Of a stretch of DNA of 64,000 bases, positions 52,737-61,185 are shown piece after piece (position 1 is the first letter of the stretch; each line of letters begins with the position of its first letter). This DNA comes from Methylibium sp035476815 (GTDB taxonomy: Bacteria; Pseudomonadota; Gammaproteobacteria; Burkholderiales; Burkholderiaceae_C). The position numbers were made by a program, and so were the translations under genes. The notes beneath the pieces are model-generated. The model was not told the origin of the DNA, ran no database searches, and saw nothing but the letters and a program-made list of their open reading frames with translations. Location of the stretch: the NCBI GenBank assembly GCA_035476815.1, contig DATILD010000023.1, positions 1-64,000 on the forward strand. The letters are read 5' to 3'.

Positions 52737-53600
52737 ATGGAAACCGCATCCGACCTTGCCACGCGCCTGACCCGCGCGTCCCGCAAGAAGCTGTGGGACC
52801 CGTACAGCGCCTTCGACTGGCCCGAGCGTCTGCAGGAGGGGGCGTGGTGCATGCCGCCCGAACTGATCTCGATCTACGGCACCGACGCCTGGGAGGCGCT
52901 GGACGAAGCGCAGCGCAAGCGCCTGAGCTTCTACGAAATCGGCAACTTCTTCAGCCTCGTGCTGCAGGGCGAACGTCCGCTGGTGCAGGGGCTGGTGCAC
53001 CGGCTGTACAGCAAGCACAGCAGCATGCCGGTCACGGAGTACCTGCACCACTTCGTCGACGAAGAGAACAAGCACATGGTCATGTTCGGCGAGTTCTGCC
53101 GCCGCTACATGGGCAAGGTCTACCCGGAGAAGAAGATCACGCTGCCGCGCGACTACTCCAAGGGCGAGGAGGAGGTCGCGTTCTTCTGCAAGGTGATGGT
53201 GGTCGAGGAGCTGGGCGACTACTACAACCAGGCGATCTCGCGCGACGAGCGCTGCGAGCCGCTGGTGCGCGAGATCAACCGCGTGCACCAGGTCGACGAG
53301 GCGCGGCACCTCACCTTCGGCCGCCGCTACCTGGCGGAGTTGTTCGAGCAGCACCGCTCGACCTGGTCGGACGAAGCGCTGGCGGGCTTCCGCGCCTGGC
53401 TGGCCGAGTACCTGCGGGCCTCCTGGGGCGACTACTACAACCCGACGATGTACCGTGACGCCGGCCTCGCCGACGCCTACGAACTGCGCCAGCTGGCGAT
53501 GACCCATCCCGCCTGCGTCGCGCAGCGCAAGCGGGTCAGCGCCAAACTGGTCAACTACTTCCTCGAGTGCGGTTTGCTCGCCGAGGAACCGACGCTGTGA
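52737..53600 (+). CDS. AurF-type diiron N-oxygenase
   Basis: A 287-residue protein of the p-aminobenzoate N-oxygenase family, which oxidises amines to hydroxylamine, nitroso or nitro groups. The iron ligands can be placed: E110 and H113 in DEENKHM, E157/E158 in VVEELGDYY, and H184, E188, H191 in HQVDEARH, with the same spacing as AurF H223, E227, H230. E67 or E79 would supply the remaining ligand. ATG 52737 is chosen over TTG 52731 because GGAG lies 8 bases before it. A free ACP and adenylation gene follow, so a carrier-bound amine is a likely substrate. Confidence 0.87.
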   Translation: METASDLATRLTRASRKKLWDPYSAFDWPERLQEGAWCMPPELISIYGTDAWEALDEAQRKRLSFYEIGNFFSLVLQGERPLVQGLVHRLYSKHSSMPVTEYLHHFVDEENKHMVMFGEFCRRYMGKVYPEKKITLPRDYSKGEEEVAFFCKVMVVEELGDYYNQAISRDERCEPLVREINRVHQVDEARHLTFGRRYLAELFEQHRSTWSDEALAGFRAWLAEYLRASWGDYYNPTMYRDAGLADAYELRQLAMTHPACVAQRKRVSAKLVNYFLECGLLAEEPTL

Positions 53601-53616
53601 ACGGCGCCTGAGGACC

Positions 53617-53865
53617 ATGCAAGAGCACGAGATCAAGGACAAGCTGCGGAATTGGATCCGCAAGCACGCGAAGACCCCCCCCAGTGCCGACTTCTCCGAC
53701 GCGACGCACATCCTCGAAGAGGGCATCCTGTCGTCGCTGGACATCGTCGAGTTCGTGCTGTTCATCGAAAGCCTGCGCGGCGACGAGGTCGATGCGGACG
53801 CGATCGAGCCAGAGGCCTTCACCTCGATCGACACGCTCTACGCGACCTTCTTCGTGACGGCCTGA
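53617..53865 (+). CDS. Free-standing acyl/peptidyl carrier protein
   Basis: An 82-residue carrier protein. The phosphopantetheine serine is in EEGILSSLDIVEFVLFIE, matching the DSL helix with S in place of D. It is only distantly similar to the other free ACP of this locus (GMSSH motif). Placed 16 bases after the N-oxygenase and 11 bases before the adenylation enzyme, it should receive the amino acid activated by that enzyme. Confidence 0.9.
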   Translation: MQEHEIKDKLRNWIRKHAKTPPSADFSDATHILEEGILSSLDIVEFVLFIESLRGDEVDADAIEPEAFTSIDTLYATFFVTA

Positions 53866-53876
53866 GGGCGGACGTG

Positions 53877-55490
53877 ATGGGGCCTGATGCACGGCGGACG
53901 GTGAGATCGGGCTTCCTGGCCAGCGCCCTGCGCCATCCCGACCGGCCGGCGCTGCAGATCGGCGACGAGATCTGGAGCTATGCGGCCCTGGCCGGCCGGG
54001 CGGCCGGCCAGGCCACGACGCTGCAGGCGCATGGCGATGCCGGCGAGCCCCTGCTGACGGCGGTGTTCGCCCAGCGCTCGGTCACCGCCTTCGCCGGCGT
54101 CTTGGCCGCCTTGCTGCGCGGGCACGGCTACGTGCCACTGAACCCCTCCTTCCCCATCGATCGAACGCGCGCGATGCTCGTCCGTTCGGGCTGCCGCAGT
54201 CTCGTCGTCGACGCGCACGCCGCACGGCAGCTCGAGGACCTGCTGACGGGCATCGACCAGCCGCTGCTGATCCTGCTGCCGGACGGCAGCGACTGCGAGG
54301 CGCTCGGCCGGCGCTGGCCGACCCACCGCTTCCTGGGCAAGGAGCAGCTGATCGACGCCCGGCCCGGCGAGTCTCCCGTGCCGAGTGACCCGGATCGGAT
54401 CGCCTACCTGCTGTTCACCTCGGGCAGCACCGGGCAGCCCAAGGGCGTGATGGTGGCGCACCGCAACGTCACGGCCTTCGTCGATGCGATGGTCGAGCGC
54501 TACGGCATCACCGAGCACGACCGCTTCTCGCAGACCTTCGACCTGACCTTCGACCTGTCAGCCTTCGACATGTTCGTGGCCTGGGAGCGTGGCGCCTGCC
54601 TGTGCTGCCCGACGGCGGGCGAGAAGGCGCTGCCGGGCAAGTACATCACCGAGCGCCGCATCACGGTGTGGTTCTCGGTGCCGTCGACGGCGGTGCTGAT
54701 GAACCGGCTGCGCATCCTCAAGCCGGGCAAGTACCCGGGCCTGCGGCTCGGCCTGTTCTGCGGCGAGGCGCTGACCGCCGACGTGATGCAGCGCTGGGCC
54801 GAGGCCGCGCCGAACGCGATCCTCGAGAACCTCTACGGCCCGACCGAGCTGACGATCGCCTGCACCCTGTACCGCTGGGACGCGCAGCGCTCGCCGGCCG
54901 AGTGCGAGCTGGGCATCGTGCCGATCGGCGTCCCCTATCCCGGCATGAAGGTGCTGGTCGCGAACGAGCAGCTGGCCGAAGTCGCCCCGGGCGAAGCGGG
55001 CGAGCTGCTGATGACCGGCCCGCAACTGACGCTGGGCTACTACCAGGACCCGCAGCGCACCGCGGCGGCCTTCGTGCAGCCACCGGGCCGCACCGAGACC
55101 TACTACCGCACCGGCGACCTGGTGCGGCGGCCGGAGGGCGACCGGCCGCTGGTCTACCTTGGCCGGATCGACAACCAGATCAAGATCCAGGGCTACCGCG
55201 TCGAGCTCGGCGAAATCGAGGCGGCATTGCGCGAGGAGGCCGCGGTCGACACGGCCGTCGCGATCGGCTGGCCGGTCACGCCGAGCGGCGCCGACGGCGT
55301 GGTCGGCTTCCTCTGCGGCGAGTCGATCGACGCCGAGGCCGTGCGCGCGCGGGTCATCGAACGGTTGCCACCCTACATGCAGCCGAGCGCCGTGCATGTC
55401 CTGACCGAGTTCCCGCTGAACGCCAACGGCAAGGTCGATCGCAAGGCCCTGCGCGCCCGGCTCGAGGCGGGCCTCGCCGCTGCGGCATGA
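53877..55490 (+). CDS. Stand-alone amino acid adenylation enzyme
   Basis: A 537-residue adenylation domain without attached carrier protein. Core motifs are A3 LLFTSGSTGQPKGVM (178-192), A5 NLYGPTELTI (318-327), A7 YRTGDL, A8 GRIDNQIKIQGYRVELGEIE and A10 NANGKVDRKAL. D226 in FDLSAFDMF is the aspartate that binds the alpha-amino group, so the substrate should be an amino acid. It would load the ACP encoded just upstream. ATG 53877 has GAGGG 8 bases before it; GTG 53874 is an alternative. Overlaps the next gene by four bases. Confidence 0.92.
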   Translation: MGPDARRTVRSGFLASALRHPDRPALQIGDEIWSYAALAGRAAGQATTLQAHGDAGEPLLTAVFAQRSVTAFAGVLAALLRGHGYVPLNPSFPIDRTRAMLVRSGCRSLVVDAHAARQLEDLLTGIDQPLLILLPDGSDCEALGRRWPTHRFLGKEQLIDARPGESPVPSDPDRIAYLLFTSGSTGQPKGVMVAHRNVTAFVDAMVERYGITEHDRFSQTFDLTFDLSAFDMFVAWERGACLCCPTAGEKALPGKYITERRITVWFSVPSTAVLMNRLRILKPGKYPGLRLGLFCGEALTADVMQRWAEAAPNAILENLYGPTELTIACTLYRWDAQRSPAECELGIVPIGVPYPGMKVLVANEQLAEVAPGEAGELLMTGPQLTLGYYQDPQRTAAAFVQPPGRTETYYRTGDLVRRPEGDRPLVYLGRIDNQIKIQGYRVELGEIEAALREEAAVDTAVAIGWPVTPSGADGVVGFLCGESIDAEAVRARVIERLPPYMQPSAVHVLTEFPLNANGKVDRKALRARLEAGLAAAA

Positions 55491-56284
55491 GCGCGCTGGC
55501 GTCTGCGCTTGCGCCGCGGCCCGCCGCGACCTTGTCGGTGCTTGGTGTGCCGGTGACCGACTGGACGATGTCCGAGGCGCTCGCGTGGCTTGAACAGTCG
55601 CTGAGCGAGCAACCGCGCCGCAGCCGCAGCGTGTTCTTCGTCAACGCCCACACGCTCAACCTCGCCTGCGACGACCCGGGCTTCCGCGCCACGCTGCGCA
55701 GTGCCGACCGGGTGTTCGGTGACGGCACCGGTGTGCGTTGGGCCGCCCGGCTGCTGCACGGCGCGCGACTCAAGGACAACGTCAACGGCACCGACCTGGT
55801 GCCGTTGCTGTTCGACAGACTGTCTGGCCGCGGGCTGCGCTACTTCCTGCTCGGCAACACCCCGGAACGCATCGAGCGCGCCGCCGCACATGCGCGGCAG
55901 GCCTTCGGCGGCTGGACACAGGCCGGCTGCCACCATGGCTACCTCGACGAGGCGCAGACGCCCGCGGTCATCGAGCGCATCAACGCCTCCGGCGCGCACC
56001 TGTTGCTGGTCGGCATGGGGAACCCGAAGCAGGAGCAGTGGATCGCCCGCCACCTGCCCGCGCTCGATGTCCCGGTCTGCATGGGCACGGGTGGGCTGTT
56101 CGACTACTGGGTCGGTGACCTCGTGCGGGCCCCGCGGTGGGTGCGGGCGAGCGGCCACGAATGGCTGCACCTGCTGCTGCGGCAGCCGCACAAGGCGCGG
56201 CGCTACCTGATCGGCAACCCCAAGTTCCTTGGCCGCGTGCTCGCCAGCCGGTGGGCCGCGACGGATGCAAGGGCCAGCGCATGA
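55487..56284 (+). CDS. WecG/TagA/CpsF-family glycosyltransferase (GT26)
   Basis: A 265-residue transferase that adds a sugar such as ManNAc(A) to a lipid-linked intermediate. Family motifs FVNAHTLNLA, FGDGTGVRWAARL, NVNGTDLVPLL, LLVGMGNPKQEQWI and the final region MGTGGLFDYWVGDLVRAP are all present. The C-terminal basic tail (HKARRYLIGNPKFL) favours membrane binding. ATGA overlaps couple it to the adenylation gene before it and the deacetylase after it. Confidence 0.93.
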   Translation: MSALASALAPRPAATLSVLGVPVTDWTMSEALAWLEQSLSEQPRRSRSVFFVNAHTLNLACDDPGFRATLRSADRVFGDGTGVRWAARLLHGARLKDNVNGTDLVPLLFDRLSGRGLRYFLLGNTPERIERAAAHARQAFGGWTQAGCHHGYLDEAQTPAVIERINASGAHLLLVGMGNPKQEQWIARHLPALDVPVCMGTGGLFDYWVGDLVRAPRWVRASGHEWLHLLLRQPHKARRYLIGNPKFLGRVLASRWAATDARASA

Positions 56285-57132
56285 CGGTCGCGGTCCATCG
56301 ATGGGCGGTCAAGAAGATCGCGCGCCGCGCGGTCGTGCTGGGCAGCGCGGCTCGCACGGCCATCGCGCCGCGTTCGCGGAATGGGCCCACCGTGCGCGTG
56401 CTGACCTACCACCGCTTCGGCACATGCAGGCGTGACCCGTGGTGTGTCGATGTGGCCTCGTTCGAGGCCCAGATGCGCTGGCTGGGCGAGAGCGGGCTGG
56501 CGGTGTCGCTGGACGACCTGCTCGCCTTCACCCGCGGCGAGAAGGCCCTGGCCGACGGCTCGGTGCTGGTCACGATGGACGACGGCTACAGCAGCGTCTG
56601 GACGGTGGCCGCGCCGATCATGCAGCGCTACGGCATTCCAGGCGTCGCCTACGTGACCACCGGGCTGGTCGGCGTCAGCGCGCCCGGCGAGCGCTACCTG
56701 AGCTGGGACGAGGTCGCACGGTTGTACGAAGCCGGGCTGACGGTCGGCTCGCATGCCCACACGCATCGGTCGATCGCGAAGCTGTCGCCGGACGAAGCGC
56801 GCTCCGAAGCACTGCGGTCGAAGGATCTGCTGGAGTCCTGCACCGGTCGGCCGGTGCACTCCTTCGCCTACCCTTTCGGCATGCGCCCGGACGAGAACCC
56901 GGCCACCGCCCAGCTGCTGCTCGAGTGCGGCTACCGCAGCGTGTTCATCGCGCAGCACGGCACGGTGCTGCGCGGCGCCGACCCGGCGCGGCTGCCGCGG
57001 GTCAAGGTCGAGGGCGGCGACCCTCTCTGGCTGTTCAAGCGCCTGTGCCAGGGTGGCATGGACGCCTGGCGGCATGTCGACGACTCGCTGTGGCGCTTGC
57101 AGCGCTCGGCGATGACCGAACGGATCGCGTGA
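56281..57132 (+). CDS. Polysaccharide deacetylase family protein
   Basis: A 283-residue NodB-fold enzyme. VTMDDGYSS supplies the catalytic and metal Asp and GSHAHTHRSI the two metal His; FAYPFGMRPDENP is the usual third motif. It would remove N- or O-acetyl groups from the polymer. The N terminus has no clear signal sequence, only a basic, weakly hydrophobic start, so its side of the membrane is open. Its stop overlaps the EpsI start. Confidence 0.9.
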   Translation: MTVAVHRWAVKKIARRAVVLGSAARTAIAPRSRNGPTVRVLTYHRFGTCRRDPWCVDVASFEAQMRWLGESGLAVSLDDLLAFTRGEKALADGSVLVTMDDGYSSVWTVAAPIMQRYGIPGVAYVTTGLVGVSAPGERYLSWDEVARLYEAGLTVGSHAHTHRSIAKLSPDEARSEALRSKDLLESCTGRPVHSFAYPFGMRPDENPATAQLLLECGYRSVFIAQHGTVLRGADPARLPRVKVEGGDPLWLFKRLCQGGMDAWRHVDDSLWRLQRSAMTERIA

Positions 57133-57842
57133 TGCAGTCGTTGCGACTACCCCTGCTGCTGGCCGGCCTGATGGTCACCGCGTCGCTCGCCGGCTTCGCT
57201 TTGGACCCGACGCGGCTGCGCGCCGCAGCGCCGGCCCAGCCGCGCTACGTGCTCGACGCGGTGGTGCCGAAGCGCTTCGGTTCGTGGCAGGAGGCCAAGC
57301 AGGGCGGCGTGCTGGTCGTCAATCCGCAGGCCCAGGAACTGCTCGACAAGATCTACAGCCAGATGCTGAACCGCACCTATGTGGATGCGTCGGGCTATCG
57401 GGTGATGCTGTCGCTCGCCTATGGAGACGACCAGCGCGGCGGCCTCGCGGCGCATATGCCGGAGGTGTGCTACCCGGCCCAGGGCTTCACGGTGGCGGCG
57501 CAACATGCCCAATCGATCGCCACGCCGTTCGGTCCCATCGCGGCCCAGCGCCTCGACACCCGGCGCGGCACGCGCTTGGAGCCGGTCACCTACTGGTTCA
57601 ATTTCGGCGAGGTGGTGCTGAGCAGCGGCAGCCGCCTCGAGCGCCGGCTGATCGAACTCCGGCTCGCGCTGACGGGCAGAGTCCCGGACGGGCTGCTGGT
57701 GAGGGTGTCCTCGATCGACGGCGACCCGGCGGCTGCCTTTGCCGCCCATGACCGCTTCGTCGCCGACCTGGTGGCGGCGCTGTCGGCCGCCGACCGGGCC
57801 CGTTTCACCGGCACCGCCGAAGCCGCTGAGACGTCGCGCTGA
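57132..57842 (+). CDS. epsI: EpsI family, exosortase-associated protein
   Basis: A 236-residue EpsI/DUF3485 protein with an N-terminal signal or anchor (LPLLLAGLMVTASLAGFAL). The family core is visible: LSLAYGDDQRGGLAAHMPEVCYPAQGF, with conserved His and Cys, then YWFNFGE. In betaproteobacteria it is normally fused to or encoded next to an exosortase. No exosortase occurs in this window. It ends the operon, 15 bases from the convergent G8-domain gene. Confidence 0.88.
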   Translation: MQSLRLPLLLAGLMVTASLAGFALDPTRLRAAAPAQPRYVLDAVVPKRFGSWQEAKQGGVLVVNPQAQELLDKIYSQMLNRTYVDASGYRVMLSLAYGDDQRGGLAAHMPEVCYPAQGFTVAAQHAQSIATPFGPIAAQRLDTRRGTRLEPVTYWFNFGEVVLSSGSRLERRLIELRLALTGRVPDGLLVRVSSIDGDPAAAFAAHDRFVADLVAALSAADRARFTGTAEAAETSR

Positions 57843-57857
57843 GCCCGCGGCGGGTCC

Positions 57858-60776
57858 TCACTGCGCGGTCAGCACCACGCTCAGCGGCCGGTACAGGGCC
57901 TCGTCCGAGTTCACCCTGAGATTCTCCAGGTTCGGGTAAGGCAGGCCGCCCTGGATGCGCACCCACACCAGGTTGTTGGTGCGGTCCTGCCAGATCCGGT
58001 CACCGCTCCCGGCCATCACCGCCGCCAGCGAGCTGACCTGCTGGAACCGCCGCATGTACTGCGGTGCGCTGGCCGACTCGCGGCTGTAGGCGAACCCCGA
58101 CACGAGGTGGCCGCCGGCGGTGACCGTGCCGTCGAAGCTGACCGCGAGCAGCATCGAATCGCTGGCCCGATAGGCGTTGCTGACGCTCAAGGCCAGTCGG
58201 CGCGGCAGCGGTCGACCCGGGAAGCGCAGCACGTACCGCCCGCCGTTGCGCGCCGCGAAGTGCTGGAAGTGGTCGATGTTCGATGCGCCCCCGCCGAGGA
58301 GGCTCCAGCGCCCGATCTCGGTGCCGTTCGCATCCTGGCGGATCGCCTCGATCGGTGACGAGAAGGCATAGCGGCTGTTGTCGAAGTCGGTCTGCAGGTG
58401 ATAGACGCCGAAGTACTGTCCGGCGCAGCTCATGCCATTGCTGCCGGCCGGCACGACCGCCGTGCAAGGCCCGCCCGCCGTGTAGAACGGCAGGTCGTAG
58501 ACCCAGAAGTTGCCCGCGGGGCCCCAGTAGCCATGAGCGTCCCACAAGGCACCGGCCAGGGGCACGGCGCTGGTGGAACTGGCGTCGACGTTGGGCGAGG
58601 GCATGCGGTAGCCCGGATGGCTGCCCACCAGCCGGTTGCTGGCGTTGCGGACCAGGCCCTTGTCGACCGGCACCAGGTAGTAGTCGTTGGTCTTGAAGGT
58701 GCCGCTCGAATGACTGTCGACGTAGGGGAAGTTGACGACGGTGTTGCTGCGCAGATCGAAGGTCGAGTGGTAGCTGGCGAAGGCCGTCGGCATCTCGCCG
58801 GAGGCTGTCGGATAGGCCGTGCGGTGGTTCAGGCTGTAGCCGACCATGAGGCCGCGCGCGACGAGCCCGAAGTCCCCGGCCCCGGCGAAATGCGTCCCGA
58901 CGTTGTCCGCCGTCATCCACTCGAGGTAGCTCGGCCCCTGCGATCGGTTCCGGTAGGCGCCGTCGAGATTCTTGTAGGACGTGATGCGACGCAGTTCGAA
59001 ACGGACCTGGTTCGCGAGTGCGGTGTTGTCGCTGCCGTCGGCCGTCGGGATGTAGCGATTGGGCGTCACGTTGCCCGCGGCGTCGACCGGCACCCAGTCC
59101 AGCAGCAGCCCGGGACCGCGGTTCGAATGCGCGGTGTTGTGTTCGAAGGCGCCATGCCGGAGCCGGTCCGGCATGACGGGCACCAGCGCCGACAGGCCCA
59201 GGGGCACGTGCCGGTAGGACATCCAGAACCCGTTGCCGGAAGCATCCCCGGCCACGTTGTTGCGCACGATGTTGTCCGGATTCGTCAGCCAGAAGCCGGA
59301 CGAGCCGAACTGGAAGCCGTCGGCCTCGTGCACCTGCAACCGCACATTGGCGGCCGGCGCACGCATCAGCAGGGCGACGTTGCCGACGAACACGTTGCGC
59401 CGCTCCGAACCGTCCTCCAGGAAGAAGGCATGGCCGCGGATGTCCTGGCAGATGTTGTTGACGACGCGCACGCCGTTGGTGCCGTGCACGACCACGCAGC
59501 GGTTGGCGGAGTCCCAGATCGCGCTGTTGCGCAGCACATGGCCCGTCGCGTCCCCGAGCAGCGCGCCCGTGCCCGGGTTGTAGCTGAGCATGTGCCAGTG
59601 AAAGGGGTAGCGGCCCAGAGCGCCGGCCTGGCCGACGCGGCGGAACTCGACCCCGTCGACCACCACCCGCGACTGCAGGCCCATGATCATCACGTGGGCG
59701 CCGAAGCCCCGGTCGTTCCAGTGGCTGTCGTCCGGTCCCTGGATGACGACGCCGCGGCTCAGGTTGGCGACCACGGCCCGCTCGTCCAGGACGGTCGGCG
59801 AGGTCGGGGTGACCGGCACGTAGTCGGGGTCCGGCGTGAGGCTCATGCCGGCGCGGGTCATGTACTGCAGCTGCCCCCACCGGAACGTGGCCAACCCGGC
59901 GTTGGTCGCGACGCGGTCGCCCGCGGCGCTGCGCAGCGTCAGGCGCTGGGTCGTGCCACGGCCGTAGTAGTCGGTCGGCGCCACCGCGACGGTCTGCCCG
60001 GCCTGCCAATCGGTGGTTTGCGCCAGCGTCAGCGCCGTCGCGCCGGCGCCGGCGTGCGCGTTCAGCTTGGTCCACGCGGGCCGAGGCGACGTGGCATAGA
60101 TCTGGAGCGCGCCACCGTCCACCAGCAAGCCGCGGGACACGCCGTCATTGACCGTGCCCGGCACGCCATTGAGCGTGATCACCGCGCGGTGGGCATAGGG
60201 CTGCGTCTCGCTGCCGATCTGCAGCGCCCCCGAGACCCGGATCGACCGCGCCGTCACGGCCAGATCGCGGTCGTTGGCGAAGCGCAGCGTCCCTTCGATG
60301 CGCAGCGCCCCCAGCGCCGCGGTCGCGCGGTCCAGCACCACCGTGCGGCCGGCCGGGATCACGACCTCGGCACCGGCCCCCGGCACCGAACCGCCCCAGG
60401 TCGACGCATCGGACCAGCGGTACTCGCCGGGAGCGACTGCCACCGTGGTGTCGGTCAGCACCTCGCAGGAGTTGGTGATGCCCGGCGCCGGGTCACTGCC
60501 GAAGAAGGCTGCGGTGCATGTCGCGCTGCCGCTCACCGAGCGGCGCACCCACAGGAGACCTGCGCCATAGCGGACCGATGACGTGCCGGCCACACTGAAG
60601 GCCTGTCCCTCGCCTGCGACACGCACCCAGGCGGACGTGGCCGTCGCCGCTTCCGTCGGCCCGGCGCGGTCGAGTTCGTCGCCCTCGACGCTGCCGCCAC
60701 CACCACAACCTGCCAAACCTGTAACCGTTACCACCACCGCAAGACCACACACGCGCTTGAGCAAATCGTCAGTCAT
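57858..60776 (-). CDS. Large G8-domain / parallel beta-helix lipoprotein
   Basis: A 972-residue surface protein. The N terminus is a lipoprotein signal (AVVVTVTGLAGC, C24), followed by glycines. A G8 domain begins near residue 116, YRWSDASTWGGSVPGAGAEVVIPAGRTVVLD, and a long region of right-handed beta-helix repeats follows (RNSAIWDSANRCVVVHGTNGVRVVNNICQD). This layout recalls CEMIP/TMEM2-type hyaluronan-active proteins, suggesting binding or cleavage of a polysaccharide. ATG 60776 has GGAG five bases upstream; GTG 60782 is an alternative. The upstream gap holds two perfect palindromes. Confidence 0.85.
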   Translation of the reverse strand: MTDDLLKRVCGLAVVVTVTGLAGCGGGGSVEGDELDRAGPTEAATATSAWVRVAGEGQAFSVAGTSSVRYGAGLLWVRRSVSGSATCTAAFFGSDPAPGITNSCEVLTDTTVAVAPGEYRWSDASTWGGSVPGAGAEVVIPAGRTVVLDRATAALGALRIEGTLRFANDRDLAVTARSIRVSGALQIGSETQPYAHRAVITLNGVPGTVNDGVSRGLLVDGGALQIYATSPRPAWTKLNAHAGAGATALTLAQTTDWQAGQTVAVAPTDYYGRGTTQRLTLRSAAGDRVATNAGLATFRWGQLQYMTRAGMSLTPDPDYVPVTPTSPTVLDERAVVANLSRGVVIQGPDDSHWNDRGFGAHVMIMGLQSRVVVDGVEFRRVGQAGALGRYPFHWHMLSYNPGTGALLGDATGHVLRNSAIWDSANRCVVVHGTNGVRVVNNICQDIRGHAFFLEDGSERRNVFVGNVALLMRAPAANVRLQVHEADGFQFGSSGFWLTNPDNIVRNNVAGDASGNGFWMSYRHVPLGLSALVPVMPDRLRHGAFEHNTAHSNRGPGLLLDWVPVDAAGNVTPNRYIPTADGSDNTALANQVRFELRRITSYKNLDGAYRNRSQGPSYLEWMTADNVGTHFAGAGDFGLVARGLMVGYSLNHRTAYPTASGEMPTAFASYHSTFDLRSNTVVNFPYVDSHSSGTFKTNDYYLVPVDKGLVRNASNRLVGSHPGYRMPSPNVDASSTSAVPLAGALWDAHGYWGPAGNFWVYDLPFYTAGGPCTAVVPAGSNGMSCAGQYFGVYHLQTDFDNSRYAFSSPIEAIRQDANGTEIGRWSLLGGGASNIDHFQHFAARNGGRYVLRFPGRPLPRRLALSVSNAYRASDSMLLAVSFDGTVTAGGHLVSGFAYSRESASAPQYMRRFQQVSSLAAVMAGSGDRIWQDRTNNLVWVRIQGGLPYPNLENLRVNSDEALYRPLSVVLTAQ

Positions 60777-60823
60777 CAACACTCCACTCGAGAGCTGGCA
60801 GAAGGGTCTAGTTGGGTGGCACT

Positions 60824-60850
60824 CGGCCGTCTGGGACGTCCAGACGGCCG
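60824..60850. promoter_or_regulatory. Perfect 11-bp inverted repeat, possible operator or 5' UTR hairpin
   Basis: CGGCCGTCTGG 60824-60834 pairs exactly with CCAGACGGCCG 60840-60850 across GACGT. It is about 48 bases upstream of the G8 gene start. No T-tract follows on either strand, so it is not a usual terminator. Confidence 0.65.
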
Positions 60851-60855
60851 GCGCT

Positions 60856-60871
60856 CGATACCGAGGTATCG
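60856..60871. promoter_or_regulatory. Perfect 16-bp palindrome, candidate operator
   Basis: CGATACC-GA-GGTATCG is fully symmetric and lies five bases beyond the previous inverted repeat, about 80 bases upstream of the G8 gene start. Size and symmetry suit a dimeric regulator. Confidence 0.6.
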
Positions 60872-61185
60872 AAACGCATCCCGTCTGAGCAGCCGAAAGG
60901 GCCTACTGCAAACTAGGGATGCCTTAGTAGACCTCAGGCCCCGGACCGGACTCCGTGCTGAGTCGTTAATGGCGCCGCCCAAGCTGTAACGGCACGTTCT
61001 AGGAATGCCACAACGGGCGTGTTAACGCCGCAACGGGATGAACTTTTCACGAAATCGAGCCGCTCGCGGCGCGAGGCGGGTCGCGGCGCGCAACGACGGC
61101 GGGTCCCGGTGCCGGCGCAGGCGGTCCGGCTCGGGAACGCCCGGCTCCATGCGTATCCCGATGTGCGGGGGCAGTTAGCGACCGC

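Larger units (their letters stand above)
60777..61185. other. 409-base non-coding region upstream of the G8 lipoprotein gene
   Basis: No credible gene is seen. It is less GC-rich than its surroundings and contains two perfect inverted repeats (60824-60850, 60856-60871), a CTACT/AGTAG pair (60903-60907, 60926-60930), GGCGT-GTTA-ACGCC (61016-61029) and two CAACGGG direct repeats 20 bases apart (61011, 61031). No canonical sigma-70 or sigma-54 promoter could be fixed. It probably holds the promoter of the leftward G8 gene and the 3' end of the sulfotransferase transcript. Confidence 0.7.

Noticed and set aside
60901..60930. Sigma-54-like sequence (GG and GC boxes) upstream of the G8 gene
   Set aside because: On the minus strand, the GG and GC pairs are 12 bases apart instead of 10, and the flanking bases match poorly.
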